A stretch of DNA of 64,000 nt from Larix kaempferi. Its lineage: Eukaryota > Streptophyta > Pinopsida > Pinales > Pinaceae. The notes beneath the pieces were generated by a model. That model searched no databases, was not told the origin of the DNA, and saw nothing but the letters and a program-made list of their open reading frames with translations. Each line of letters opens with the position of its first letter. Position 1 is the stretch's first letter. Location of the stretch: assembly GCA_027924585.1 (NCBI GenBank), contig BSBM01000191.1, positions 3,286,001 to 3,350,000 on the forward strand, written 5' to 3'. Below, in pieces: positions 11,220 through 22,911 of this stretch. A program made the translations under genes and the position numbers.

Positions 11220-13484
11220 TAATGTGACCAAATGACCAAATCGTGGCCCCTCAATAACACAATAAAAACGTCCAAAATGATGAATGCTAGGACGTGTGGA
11301 CCCCACTGATGCCGGAACAAGCGCTGGAAGGTGTGGAAATCATCATCAAGATATCCCGGACTAATATCATACCGTTTCCTTGCCCCACTAAGCCAAATTG
11401 ATTTCTCAATGAGCCATTCTATTGCCGGAAAACCACCTCTAAAAACACAAAAATTCTTGTAGCTCTCTGCCAAGTGTCCCAAACACAAATCTGACTGTAT
11501 AAAAATGTCTGGGGATGGGGTAACATGGTAATAATGACTAGCTGGACCCCCCATCCCCTCAGCCACGCCCTAGGAGAATGTGCAAGCTCAATGAAAGTGT
11601 TGGACAGGCCATTTCTGCATGACAAACTGGGAAAAAGTGATAATATGGCCATATCATCATCTTTAACTACCCGGAACTGATAATTGAGTGCACCAATGGA
11701 CTTAGAATGCCCGAATCCACTAGGAATGAGTACTCATACACCGTGTGACCATTAAGTGATAGCTCTGTGAGCTCATCCATGCATGGAATAATAAAATAAT
11801 GGCCTACAAATAATAATAATAATAAAAATCCATCAAACCATCACCTGAAAAGGCTGTCTGAAGGATGGAACCATCAAATGGACACATATGGGACATGAAT
11901 AAACCATCTCGAACACTGTCGGCCCTAACTCATCTCGAACCCTACAGTTGACTTGGTCAAACTAGGTTGACCAAGTCAAAACTGATCAAAATAATGATCG
12001 AAACCATAAATAACTGCTGCTACAAGTACAAATGGTTATGATATGCTCCTTCAATTATATCAGTAGCTAGACCAAAGCATAAAATGATGTTTAAATGGAA
12101 AACGCACGTAACTAATATAACCAAGATAAGTCTAGATCAAAGTAGCTAACTAATATAAACATGAATCTCAAGTGTATACTTGTTTACAGACTGGAACAAT
12201 TTGCTAACCATGGGCGAGGGTGGAAAAAAAAGGCTAGGCTAGGGGAAAGACTTTGACAACGTCAACACTGCAATCTCTTGGATGAAGGAACCAGGGGAAC
12301 CACCTATACATATGTAGGATAGATAATAACACGGGGAATGGCGGTATCTCACAAATGGGTAGAGTGATGAGAATGCTTCCAATAGACTCTAGACAAGAAA
12401 CCTTTTAGCAATTTATTTATTTGTCAGCTTTTCTCACTTGAGATTTATCATTTATTTCACTTTAAAGATTTTCACTAGCCAACCTCCAAAAGCAGGTGCC
12501 CTGAAAGCCTTCTGGGCTTCAGATATGACTCGGTATGACCTCCATTGCTCGCCACCATCCATAGGTGCGATGGAGTGACCACCCTGTTGCCCTGTGGGGA
12601 CAAACGACCTTACATCAAACAAGGATGAGTGCTCGTCCTTTGGCCACTGACTAGTTAATATAGATATGCATGGTAGCGTTTAGCAACACTACTTTTGCTG
12701 ACTTAGCATTCCTTTAGATATAACATTTAAGATCCGGTGCTCCAATGTTTAGCAACACTGTTTGTAGGAATACTTGGTTTCTAGGACTAGAGGAGAACAA
12801 TCACTGTGACTAAAATCACATACTCCAGAGCTGAGACACAATGCAAACAAGGAATCTATCCAACACAGAGGTCTACAGGGGGGGGGGGGGAAGTCCTCAA
12901 GACTACTAGTTAAGGTGTAAGTTGAGATGAAACGAAATTAGAAAGTAATAGATGCACAAGGAAGTGAATGATGATGCCATGGATAACAAAGGCCCAAAAA
13001 TAAGGGAATGAACAAGTCTGTAATTCATAAAGTAAGGGTATGACAAATGAGTATACTCAAGAACCTCCTACTCATAGTAATCGACTACTTCTACTCTAAA
13101 CAACAAGAACACATCATAAGGTATAACCAGTAAACAATCATCATATACCTAGTCACAAACTACCTAAATAAAGGAAAGAGCACATCAGGAACCCAAATGC
13201 AACAATCATATATCTGCTAGATCATATACCCGAGTCCCTGATCTGAACTACTCGAATCACACTAAAGCGCTGCATCTGAATATAATATGGGCACTGTCAT
13301 CAATCTGCTCTGGATGATAGAAGAATGGCTAACTCAGTCACCGACCTGGTGTCGTGAGACTCAGTCCTGGCATGAGACTGTAAATGTACAAGAACTGGAT
13401 CCACTGAATGTGTAAGAGTGATCATCAACATACTGCTAATCATCAACTGATCTCATCAAAATCAGTGGAGGATTGGCTCAAAAA
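11220..13484 (-). mobile_element. TGTTATC-family LTR, partial copy 3
   Basis: Reverse-complement match to about 30590-33090 of another copy. ACCAAATCGTGGCCCCTC, 'GACGTGTGGACCCCACTGAT', GTAGGATAGATAATAACAC and CTGATCTCATCAAAATCAG have counterparts in the same order. The outer end is replaced by the Copia #2 LTR at 13485 and the other end by the Gypsy-type LTR. An uninterrupted run of 12 G lies near 12879. No gene is seen. Confidence 0.75.
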
Positions 13485-14035
13485 TGTTGGATTTTGTGCA
13501 ACTTCGGAAGATATTATTTATTGTATTTCATTGTACTTGATTGTACCTGCTAAAGGAGATGAACATGATGTAATTAATTATGTAATCACATGAAAGAATC
13601 AATGTAAACCTTGGGGTGAAAAGAAGCAAAAGAAAAATATTAAAAATAAATTATAAATTGCCCCCAAAGTGAAGTCGGCCCAGTTAGGGTATTTTTCATG
13701 TTAGCACTTGTATAAATAGAGGTAAAGTGCACCTCATTATTTCACTCACTCATCCACTTCACAATTTCGCATCATTTGGGAGAGAGAGAAGTTCGCACTA
13801 GCTGGAGAAGGAAGTTGTTTTGGGGTTTCTACTTTTGGAAGTCATTTTCCATCTTTTCTCTTTTATGATTGTATTCTGATCTCGAGATTATCATCTCTAT
13901 ACGAAGGTTGTTGGGTTTTCTCCCATTTGGGTTTCCCAGGTTAAACTCTGTGTTATTGTTTTGTGCTTTGTCTCTCTTCTAGTGATCTTGGTTATGCATT
14001 TATATTATTATGCTATGAATGTATGAAATTTAACA
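13485..14035 (+). mobile_element. Copia #2 5' LTR (551 bp)
   Basis: Begins TGTTGGATTTTGTGCAACTT and ends GTATGAAATTTAACA immediately before the PBS. It is the same family as the two 557-bp LTRs of Copia #3. A TATA box TATAAATAG lies at 13711-13719 with a leader of GAGAGAGAGAAG further down. It interrupts TGTTATC-family copy 3 on its left. The matching 3' LTR is missing. Confidence 0.93.
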
Positions 14036-14048
14036 TGGTATCATAGCA
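14036..14048 (+). promoter_or_regulatory. Primer-binding site of Copia #2
   Basis: TGGTATCATAGCA directly follows the LTR. It is the initiator tRNA-Met complement TGGTATCAGAGC with one substitution. Confidence 0.88.
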
Positions 14049-14405
14049 GTTCTAGAAGAAGCCATTGCCGGAACCTTGCCAGAACTAGGGTTTCATCTTG
14101 TGAAGTATTCACTCATCATTTTGGAGAAAAACTGCCTTAGGAATTTTGTTTTTGGGAAGGCACATCTTTTGGTGAAGACGGAATTCAATTCCGAGAATTT
14201 TCAATTTTTGACCTAACTCTACAGTTGGAGCATAAATTAGGGTTTCCGTTTTGACCCATTTTTCTTCACAGATTTGGATCAGCCCTAACATCTTTTAACT
14301 CACCTTGCCAAGGTGCATTTATCTGTGGTTTGAGTTTTTCAAATTATCAACTTTCATTTTTGACCTAGCTCCTGCTAGGGTTTATGGACCAGATTTGCAG
14401 ACCAG

Positions 14406-15276
14406 ATGATTGGTATGAAGGTTGAAGATTGTTTGGAAGGAGCTTCCAATTTTATCCCTTGGAAGTCTAGGGTCCTTATGCTCCTAGAAGAAAATGACTT
14501 CTTACTATATGTAGGTTCCTGAACTCGAAGCCGAAGAGGATAAATCTCGATGGAGGAAGAATGATGCTAAAGCAAGAAGGATTCTTGTGGATTTAGTAGG
14601 AGACCACTTGGTTCCACAAATCTCAGGAAAGAAGAATGCTAGGAAAATGTTCAAGACCATTATGAAGCTGTTTGAACACACTAGCCTCAATATTTCCATG
14701 ACATTGAGAAACCAGCTCTCAAATATGAAGATATCCAAATCAGAATCCATTGCCTCATATTTCATGAGGATCACAGAACTAAGGGACAAGCTTAGTACTA
14801 GTGGAGATCCCATTGATGAAAACGAGCTTGTCATCTCTGCTCTGAATGGTCTTCCACCATATTGGGAGTCCTTTATTCAAATCTTAAGTGGTAGATCTAA
14901 ACTACCCAAGTTTGATAAGCTATGGGCAGATTATACTCAGGAGGAGACCAGGATTGCAACACGACAAAGACTCCATGGCACTCAACCTGAGGAGACTCAA
15001 GCATTTATATCCCATGCCAAGAAAGGCAAAGGAAAGGGAAGAAAGTTTTATAAACACAAGCACCGAGATAGGAGATCTAGTACTTCCCCAGATTGGAAAA
15101 AGGAGAAGAAGGACTTATCTCAAGTTCAATGCTATAGGTGTAGGAAATATGGACACTACGCCAGTAGCTGTCGAAGTTCACGTAAAAGGAAGCATGAAGC
15201 CTCAACTGCTGATGTAGAAGAAGACCATCATCACAAGAAGCCAAGGGATGATGATCGTTCAGAGTTCTTCTTCTAG
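14406..15276 (+). pseudogene. Copia #2 gag with zinc knuckle, frameshifted
   Basis: Starts at ATG 14406 (MIGMKVEDCLEGASNF), homologous to Copia #3 gag. A short deletion near 14513 shifts the frame and the original frame stops. The shifted frame stays open to 15276 with LVPQISGKKNARKMF, SLNISMTLRNQLSNMK, a YFMRITELRDKL helix and SALNGLPPYWESFIQ. A basic region and CCHC knuckle CYRCRKYGHYASSC follow. The stop after EFFF cuts the protein before the protease, where unrelated sequence begins. This copy keeps the gag core that Copia #3 has lost. Confidence 0.9.
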
Positions 15277-15835
15277 GAGATATGAAGATCCAGATTGCAA
15301 GAACAAAAGTCTCTCATGGTTCCCACAAGAAGGCAGTGGGAGCCCACACAAAAAAACAATAAGAGATAAGTATTTTGTTTTCTTGCTTACATAGATCTGT
15401 TTTGTCTTATATGTCTTCATAACTATTATATGCAGATCTAATGTGTTGAGCAGTTGATATAGTTTACATTGTTATATTCATTATGCATATGAGCTACACA
15501 ACACTTCATGAACACATGATGGACCTAGTCTAAATGATATCTCCTTCTTGCATGCTTAGAATAGTGCACACTCTTGATGGCATGTTCTAGTGGAGATAGC
15601 AGACATCTAGATAGTCCCTAGATGTGTTTGGAAGACATGTTTATGATTGTTGTGCTAAAGTATTAGCTAAGATGCCTGTGTAAACTATTGTCATTACATT
15701 TGATTATGCAATGTCATTGATCATCAGTCGGGATTTGACTTGTAGGGAAAAGACCATGTGATATGGCCTACAAGAGAAGAATGATTGAACTTGTTCCGAT
15801 GAACAAGTGGTGGACACATGAATCCCGTTGATGTT
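15277..15835. other. Unassigned sequence replacing protease and integrase of Copia #2
   Basis: Between the gag stop and the integrase C-terminal text there are about 560 bp with no Copia coding similarity, no LTR ends and no long open frame. A Copia of this family should hold protease and the integrase core here (about 1.6 kb in Copia #3). Either a deletion with filler DNA or a degraded insertion would explain it. Confidence 0.6.
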
Positions 15836-17139
15836 CAGGAGGAAGCTTCCAGGAATATGACTCTCAACCTAGAAGGATGACCACGGAGGAAGCTTTCATA
15901 GAAGTAAAACCAGAAGTGGGCCACCTTCAGATATTTGGCTGTCTAGTCGTCATACATGTGCCCAAGAAGAAAAAGGACGAAGTTAGAACCTTCAGGCAAG
16001 AAGGGAAATTTCGTGGGATACAATAAGTCTTCAAAGGCCTACAGAATCTACATCCCAGGATCCAGACAGATTGAAGTTAGTGGGGATGTGACCTTTGAAG
16101 AAGAGATGGCCTTCAGGAAAGGCAGAGGATCAGACATGGAGATTGATGATGAAATGCTAGAACCAAAGGAGATGAGATCATCTCCCCCTCCAGTTCAAGA
16201 GGGAGTTAGCAGAAAATGATGAACCTATCGATTCTATTTGATCCAGTTGATATCCCCAGAAATGTTGCAGTAGGTCGGAAAAAGACCTAGATGGGCACAA
16301 AAGACTTAGCATGGCGCATATGGGAAATACAAGGCCAGATTTGTTGCCAGAAGATTCTCTCAGAAAGAGGGAGTTGATTATGATGAGACATTTGTTCCGA
16401 TGGCTCGATATACTTCCGTCAGATCGATCATTGCTATTGCTTCAACTATTGGATGGAAGTTGCATCAGATGGATGCGAAGACAACATTTCTCAATGGTGT
16501 TATTGAGGAAGAAGTTTACATCGAACAACCAGTTGGATTTATTGTCCAAGGAAAGGAGTCTCATGTATGCAGATTGAAAATGGCATTGTATGGACTCAAG
16601 CAAGCACCCCGTGCTTGGTATGGACGGATAGACGGATTCCTGGTGAGCTTGGGATTTTCCAAGAGTGATGCAGACCCCAACCTTTACTACAAGGTTGTAG
16701 ATGATGAGCCACTGATTTTGGTATTATGTGTTAATGACTTGTTTCTCACAGGAAATGAGAAACTCATTGTATGGTGTAAGAAGAATCTCGCCTCTGAGTT
16801 TGAAATGAAAGATCTTGGATTGATGCACTACTTCTTGGGATTAGAAGTATGACAGAGGCAGAAAGAGATTTTCCTAGGACAAGGAAAATACACCATTGAT
16901 ATATTGAAGAGATTCGGAATGTTGGACTACAAGTCCATGGCTACTTCGATGGATGCAAATTGGAAGAAGTTGAGAGATTCTACTTCAGATTCTGATTTGA
17001 TTGATCCCATCATGTATCGCCAGTTGATTGGTTCATTGATGTATTTGACCAACACCAAACCATATATATGTTTTGCTGTGAATGCCCTCAGTCAGCTCAT
17101 GTGCGAACCAAGGCAGATTCACTGGATTGCTGCAAAACA
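15836..17139 (+). pseudogene. Copia #2 pol remnant: integrase C-terminus, RT, start of RNase H
   Basis: Recognisable blocks in order: EEAFIEVKPEVGHLQIFGC, KKRTKLEPSGKKGNFVGY and KAYRIYIPGSRQIEVSGDV (15870-16219). A deletion of about 100 codons follows (linker between KEMRSSPPP and RFVARGF). RT comes next (16400-16852: QMDAKTTFLNGVIEEEVYIE, YGLKQAPRAWYGRIDGFL), then thumb (ILKRFGMLDYKSMATSMD) and RQLIGSLMYLTNTKPYICFA. The RT active-site box reads CVND instead of YVDD. An in-frame TGA lies at 16850-16852 (usual W). Several frameshifts lie between 16219 and 16400. The text ends at WIAAKHV, where a minisatellite begins, so RNase H and the 3' LTR are lost. Confidence 0.9.
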
Positions 17140-17510
17140 TGTGCATTGCGGGCATATTGAAGGGCCCTTGCGGGCATCCTCAAAAGCCCAATGCGGGCAT
17201 TTCTTTAGTTCCTTGTGGGCATTTCATAGGAGCTATTTGTGGGCATATTCTAAGTAGCTGTGGGCATGTTATAAGGCCCTTGCAGGCATTTCCAAAGGCC
17301 CTGTGTGGGCATTTTTAAAAATATGTGCGGGCATCACCTAAAGGCCCCTTGTGGGCATTTCTAAAAGGCATTGCGGGCATTCCTTGGAGCCCTTGCGAGC
17401 ATTCTAAGGAGCTGGAAGGAGCATTGCGGGCATGTGTTTAGAGAGCCCTTGCGGGCATCTCTTGGAGACCCCTACGGGCATTTCAAAGAAACCCTAGGGC
17501 ATGGCCTACG
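17140..17510. repeat. TTGCGGGCAT minisatellite (part of LTR L)
   Basis: About 14 degenerate units of 23-30 bp share the core TTGCGGGCAT, often preceded by AAGGCCC or GAGCCC. The array starts at the Copia #2 breakpoint, is split at 17510 by Copia #3, and continues to about 23500 (ACCCTTGCGGGCATTC). The units are diverged, so it is old. Short open frames inside it are by-products of the repeat. Confidence 0.9.
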
Positions 17511-18067
17511 TGTTAAATTTCATACATTCATAGCATAATAATATAAATGAATAACCAAGATCACTAGAAGCAAGACAAAGCACAAAACAACAACACAGAG
17601 TTTACCCTGGGAAACCAAATTGGGAAAAACCCAACAACCTTCGCATAGAGATGATAATCCCGAGATCAGAGTACAAATAAGAATAGAGAAAATGTGGAAA
17701 TGTATTCCACGAGTAGAAACCCCAAAACAGCTACCTCCTCCAGCTAGTGCGAAATTTGCTCTCTCCAAGTGATTTGCAAATGCCAAGTGAGTGAATGAGT
17801 GATAATGAGGTGCACTAGCCTCTTATTTATACAAGTGCAAAACTGGGAAAATCCCTAATTGGGCCGACGTCACCTGGGGGCAATAAATAATTTAATTTTA
17901 ATATTTTTCTTTTGTTTATTTGCACCCCAAGGTTTACATTGATTCTTTCATGTGGTTACATAAATAATTACATTCAGTTCATCTCCTTTAGGAGGTAAAA
18001 ACAAGTACAATTAAAGTACAATAAAATATAATGAATAATATCTTCCGAAGTTGTACAAAATCCAACA
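17511..18067 (-). repeat. Copia #3 3' LTR
   Basis: On plus, from TGTTAAATTTCATAC to AAAATCCAACA; on the element strand TGTTGGATTTTGTAC to GAAATTTAACA. The TATA box on the element strand is TATAAATA (17824-17831). It is adjacent to a polypurine tract and equal in length to the 5' LTR. Confidence 0.94.
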
Positions 18068-18076
18068 CTCCCTCTC
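18068..18076 (-). promoter_or_regulatory. Polypurine tract of Copia #3
   Basis: On the minus strand it reads GAGAGGGAG, directly before the 3' LTR start TGTTGG. This is the expected position of the plus-strand DNA primer. Confidence 0.85.
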
Positions 18077-18299
18077 AACGAGGAAGGTATTCTTCGGTCT
18101 TCATCTGCATCACGATCATCTGGGTTTCATCTTGTACATCCATTCTATCTCCATCATCTCTATGCATACTGAAGGTTGTGCACACAGTCTCTGTGCATCA
18201 TCATCACTAGTCCTTCGGTGAGTCCATGAGAATCACTCAATCCTGGATCTAGGAGAATCACTCCATCCTGGATATCTGAGATTATCAGTTGTACCATCT

Positions 18300-18745
18300 C
18301 TTCTATACAATTTGCTACATGTTTGTCTCATCTGCCAATGGGGTCCTCCCATACCTGGTTGAGATCTTAGACGAGCAAAAGGGCACGACCATCTACTGAC
18401 TGTTCGACTCTTCTGCGTATGGGATTTATCCCATATATGGCTGAGTACTTGGACTGTAGAGGCACCTGTGCAACCACATGGCCAACTGCTGACTGTCGTA
18501 CTCATTTGCCAATGGGATTTCTCCCATATTTGGCTGAGTAACTGGACTGCAGAGGCACCTGTGTGAACCCGACCAACTGCTGACTGTCCTACTCATCTGC
18601 CTATGGGATTTCTCCCATATCTGGATGAGTAACTGGACTGCAGAAGGTACCTGGGTGAGTCCGGCGAACTGCTGACTGTCCTACTCATCTGCCTATGGGA
18701 TTTCTCCCATATCTGGCTGAGTAATTGGACTGCAAAGGCACTTGG
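18300..18745 (-). repeat. About 92-bp tandem repeat with hairpins in the Copia #3 3' untranslated region
   Basis: Blocks beginning (C)CAACTGCTGACTGTCCTACT recur at 18391, 18482, 18573 and 18665, with a weaker fifth block upstream near 18320. Each holds a near-perfect inverted repeat such as TATGGGATTTCTCCCATA (7-bp arms, 4-nt loop; 18418, 18510, 18601 and 18693). The array lies between the RNase H stop and the polypurine tract. Open frames across it are by-products. Confidence 0.9.
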
Positions 18746-18770
18746 GCAAAGCAGGGGAAGCATCTGAATG

Positions 18771-21700
18771 TCATCTTTCCCTCTCAAGGAGGCATACGTT
18801 TTCCTTGACTCCAAGTCTTCCGTGAAAGTATTCGAACTTCACCCTGGGAAGAGCCTTGGTAAGAACATTTGCAGTCTGGTCGTCTGTTGGCACGTACTGT
18901 AGCTCGACTGCACCTTTCTGCACCATATCACGAATGAAGTGATATCGAATCTCGATATGCTTCGACCTATCATGAAATACAGGATTCTTTGACATCTGCA
19001 CACAGCTCTGGTTATCACAGTGAATCACCGTCGGCTCTGGAATCTGGCCGAACAATCCTGCCAGGAGCTTACGAAGCCAAACTGCTTCTCGAGCTGCTGT
19101 GCTAGCAACCATGTACTCGGCCTTTGCAGTACTGAGTGCTACCGAGTTCTGCTTCCTGCTGCACCAGGAAATAACTGCAGAGTCCAAACTGAAGCAACAT
19201 CCAGAAGTACTCTTCCGTTCTGCAACACATCCGGCCCAATTTGAGTCTGTAAACCCCTGCAATATCAGGTCATCATCTGAAGCATACTTCAATCCATATC
19301 CCACGGTGCCACGCAAGTATCTGAGTACATGTTTTGCAGCAATCCAGTGAATCTGCCTGGGTTCGTACATGAACTGACTGAGGGCATTCACAGCAAACAT
19401 ATGTCTAGTCTGGTGTTGGTCAGATACATCAATGACCCAATCAACTGGCGATAAATAGTGGGTTCAAACAAATCAGAATCTGAAGTAGAATCTCTCAACT
19501 TCTTCCAATTTGCATCCATTGGAGTAGCCATGGACTTGTAGTCCAATATCCCGAATCTCTTCAATATATCGATGGTGTATTTTCCTTGTCCTAGGAAAAT
19601 CTCTTTCTGCCTCTGCCATACTTCTAATCCCAAGAAGTAATGCATCAATCCAAGATCTTTCATTTCAAACTCAGGGGCGAGATTCTTCTTACACCATACA
19701 ATGAGTTTCTCATTTCCTGTGAGAAACAAGTCATCAACATATAATACCAAAATCAGTGGCTCATCATTTACAACCTTGTAGTAAAGGTTGGGGTCTGCAT
19801 CACTCTTGGAAAATCCCAAGCTCACTAGGAATCCGTCTATCCGTCCATACCAAGCACGGGGTGCTTGCTTGAGTCCATACAATGCCTTTTTCAATCTGCA
19901 TACATGAGACTCCTTTCCTTGGACAATAAATCCATCTGGCTGTTCGATGTAAACTTCTTCCTCAATAACACCATTGAGAAAGTCTGTCTTCACATCCATC
20001 TAATGCAAATTCCATCCCATAGCTGAAGCAATTGCAATAATGGATCTGATGGAAGTATATTGGGCCACAGGAGCAAATTCTCATCATAATCAACTCCCTC
20101 TTTCTGAGAGAATCCTCTGGCTACAAATCTGGTCTAGTATTTCTCAACACTGCCATTTGCTCCATGCTTGATCTTGTATAGCCATTTAGAAGTTACTATT
20201 GACTTCTCCTCAGGTCTTGGCACAACCTCCCACACATCATTCTTCATGATGGATTGATATTCTTCCATCATGGCATCCTTCCAAACTTGATGTTTGGATG
20301 CTTCTTCGTAAGTGGTGTGTTCTGAATCAATATTGTTGCTCATCAGTGCCACATAGCTAGAGAACCTTTGAGGTCTTTTTCTTTCCCTGAAAGCGCCTTG
20401 TGGAGCTTCATGCCCCTCCGTGTCCTGCAGTGTCTGTTGTGCCCATCTAGGTCTTTTCCGGCCTGCAACATCTGTAGGGATATCAACTGGATCTATGAGA
20501 TCGATAGGTTCATCCTTTTCTGCTGTCTCCCTTTGAACTGGAGGGGGAGATGATCTCATCTCCTTAGGTTCTAGCATTTCTTTGTCATCGATCTCCATAT
20601 CTAGTCCTCTGCCTTTCCTGACAACTATTTCTTCTTCAAAGGTCACATCCCTATTGAATTCAATCTGTCTGAATCCTGGAATGTAAATTCTGTAAGCCTT
20701 TGAAGACTCACTGTATCCCATAAAGGTTCCCTTCTTTCCTGAAGGTTCTAACTTTGATCTTTTCTCTTTGGGCACATGTATGTAGACCGGACAGCCAAAG
20801 ATCCGGAGATGGCCCACTTTTGGTTTCACACCTGTGAACTCTTCTCCCGGAGTCATGTTCTTCAATATCTTATGTGGACATCTACTCTTTACATATACAA
20901 TGGTTCTGGATGCTTCTGCCCACAAGAACATTTGAAGACTTTGGTCATGTATCATAGCTTTGGTTGCCTCCACAGTTGTACGATTCTTTCTTTCTGCAAC
21001 CCCATTTTGTTGAGGGTTGTAGGGAACTGTGAGCTCCCTCTTAATTCATGCTTCCTTGCAGAAATCATTGAATTCTGTAGGGGTATATTCTCCACCATTA
21101 TCGAATCTCAAAATATTGATCCTCTTTCCTGACAGATTCTCAACTTGTGCTTTAAACTCTTTGAACTTGCTGAGCACTTCCTCGGATTCTTTTGATTTGA
21201 GAAAGTATATCCAAGTCTTCCGTGAGTAATCATCAATAAAAGTGATATAGTAATGATAACCACCTAATGACACAACTGTCATGGGTCCGCACAAGTCGGA
21301 GTGTACAAGATCCAAAATCCCTTTGGATCTACTCTCGTTATCCAGAAAGGATTGCTTGGCATTCTTGCCAAGTGCACATCCTCTACAAGTTCCATCATGG
21401 TCTACCTGGAGCCTTGGTAAACCTATCACAATATTTTTCAGAACTGGGAGAGCTCGATAGTTCAGATGAGCTAACCTTCTATGCCATAACTCACCCATAC
21501 TTGTAGCATCATGTATTAGGGCTTGGATTGGTGAAGTGTTTAGTCTATACAAGCTCTCTTCTCTTATGCGAATCACTTTGGCTGTGCTCATGCTTGAGTT
21601 CTTGTGCCAAGCAAGGACTTTCCCTTCTGAGAAAGCTACTTTATATCCCTTGTCCTCCAATGCTGAGATGGAGACAAGATTTATTTTCATACCAGGTACA

Positions 21701-22530
21701 TATAGTACATCACTTAGGCGTAATGTATCATTTTATTCTAATTGAAGGGTGGTGGCTCCAGACCCCTTCACAGTGTAATTTGCATCATCTCCAAGTACAA
21801 CACGGAGATGTGAATCTTTCTCAATTAATTCTGAAAGATTCTCTCTATAACCTGTCATGTGTCTAGATGCACCACTATCCATGAGCCAAGTGTCACTAGT
21901 GGTAGGAATAGTACCTGATAGTGTTGATATGAATAGAAATTCTGTGTGATCTTCATTCTTTTGCTTCTTGTGATGATGATCTTCTTCTACATCAGCAGTG
22001 GATGCTTCATGCTTCCTTTTGATTTGGCTTCGACAGCTACTGGCGTAATGTCCATACTTCCTGCACCTATAGCATTGAACTTGAGATACATCCCTCTTCT
22101 TCTTTTGTTCTTGGCAGGGACTTGATCTCCTTTCCACTTGGTGCTTGTGTTTATGGAACTTCTTCCCTTTTCCCTTACCTTTCTTGGCATGGGAAACAAA
22201 ATCTTGGTTCTCCTCATGTTGAGTGCCATGGAGTCTTTGACGTGCTGCAATCCTTGTCTCCTCCTGAGAGCAATCTGCCCAAAGCTTATCAAACTTTGGT
22301 AGTTTGGATCTACCACTTATGCTTTGGATAAAGGACTCCCATGATGGTGGAAGACCATTTAGAGTGTGGAGGACCTTCATTGGGATTTATCCTCTTCGAC
22401 TTCTGGTTCAGGGACCTTCTCATTTACATATAGCAAGAGATCATTTTCTTCTAGGAGTAGAAGAACCCTAGACTTCCAGGAGATAGTTGGAGGCTCCTTC
22501 CAAACGATCTTCAACCTTCATCCCAATCAT
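18771..22530 (-). pseudogene. Copia #3 gag-pol polyprotein, multiply disrupted
   Basis: Gag starts at ATG 22530 (MIGMKVEDRLEGASNY). About 85 codons of gag core are missing near 22380, where EEDKS-type text jumps to LNGLPPSWESFIQ. Next come the knuckle CYRCRKYGHYASSC, protease WLMDSGASRHMTG, GAG-pre-integrase (LWHRRLAHLNYRALP, CRGCALGK), integrase (DLVHSDLCGPM, FIDDYSRKTWIYFLKSKE, DNGGEYTPTEF), linker, RT (QAPRAWYGRIDGFL, VLYVDDLFLTGN) and RNase H (SNWAGCVAERKSTSGCCF, ALSTAKAEYMVAS, IHCDNQSCVQMSKNPVFHDR). In-frame stops lie at 21733-21735, 21046-21048, 20134-20136 and 20000-20002. Frameshifts occur near 20070 and 19400. Catalytic motifs are otherwise intact, including YVDD and HSD. Confidence 0.94.
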
Positions 22531-22899
22531 CTTGATTGCAGATCTGATTCAGAAACCCTAGCAGGAGCTAGGTAAAAAAATGAAAGTTAATAATTTGAAA
22601 AATTGAACCCACAGGTAAATTCACCTTGCCAAGGAGAGTTGAATAGAGGGTGGGCTGGTCCAAATCTGTGGAGAGAAATGAGTTAAAACTGAAACCCGAA
22701 TTCTGCTGCTGCCATAGAGTTAGGTCAAAAATTGAAATTTCTCGGAATTGAATTCCGTCTTCACCAATAGATTCGCCTTGCCAGAAACGAAATTCCCATG
22801 GCTCTTTTTCTTCAAAATGATGGGTGAAGACTTCACAAGATGAAACCCCAATTCTGGCAGGGTTCCGACAATGCTTCGGCAATGGCTTCTTCTAGAACT

Positions 22900-22911
22900 G
22901 CTCTGATACCA
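22900..22911 (-). promoter_or_regulatory. Primer-binding site of Copia #3
   Basis: On the minus strand it reads TGGTATCAGAGC, a perfect initiator tRNA-Met complement, abutting the 5' LTR end TTTAACA. Confidence 0.94.

Noticed and set aside
17140-17510. Regularly spaced repeats resembling a CRISPR array
   Set aside because: Units are degenerate, spacing irregular, context is a eukaryotic LTR; it is a minisatellite.
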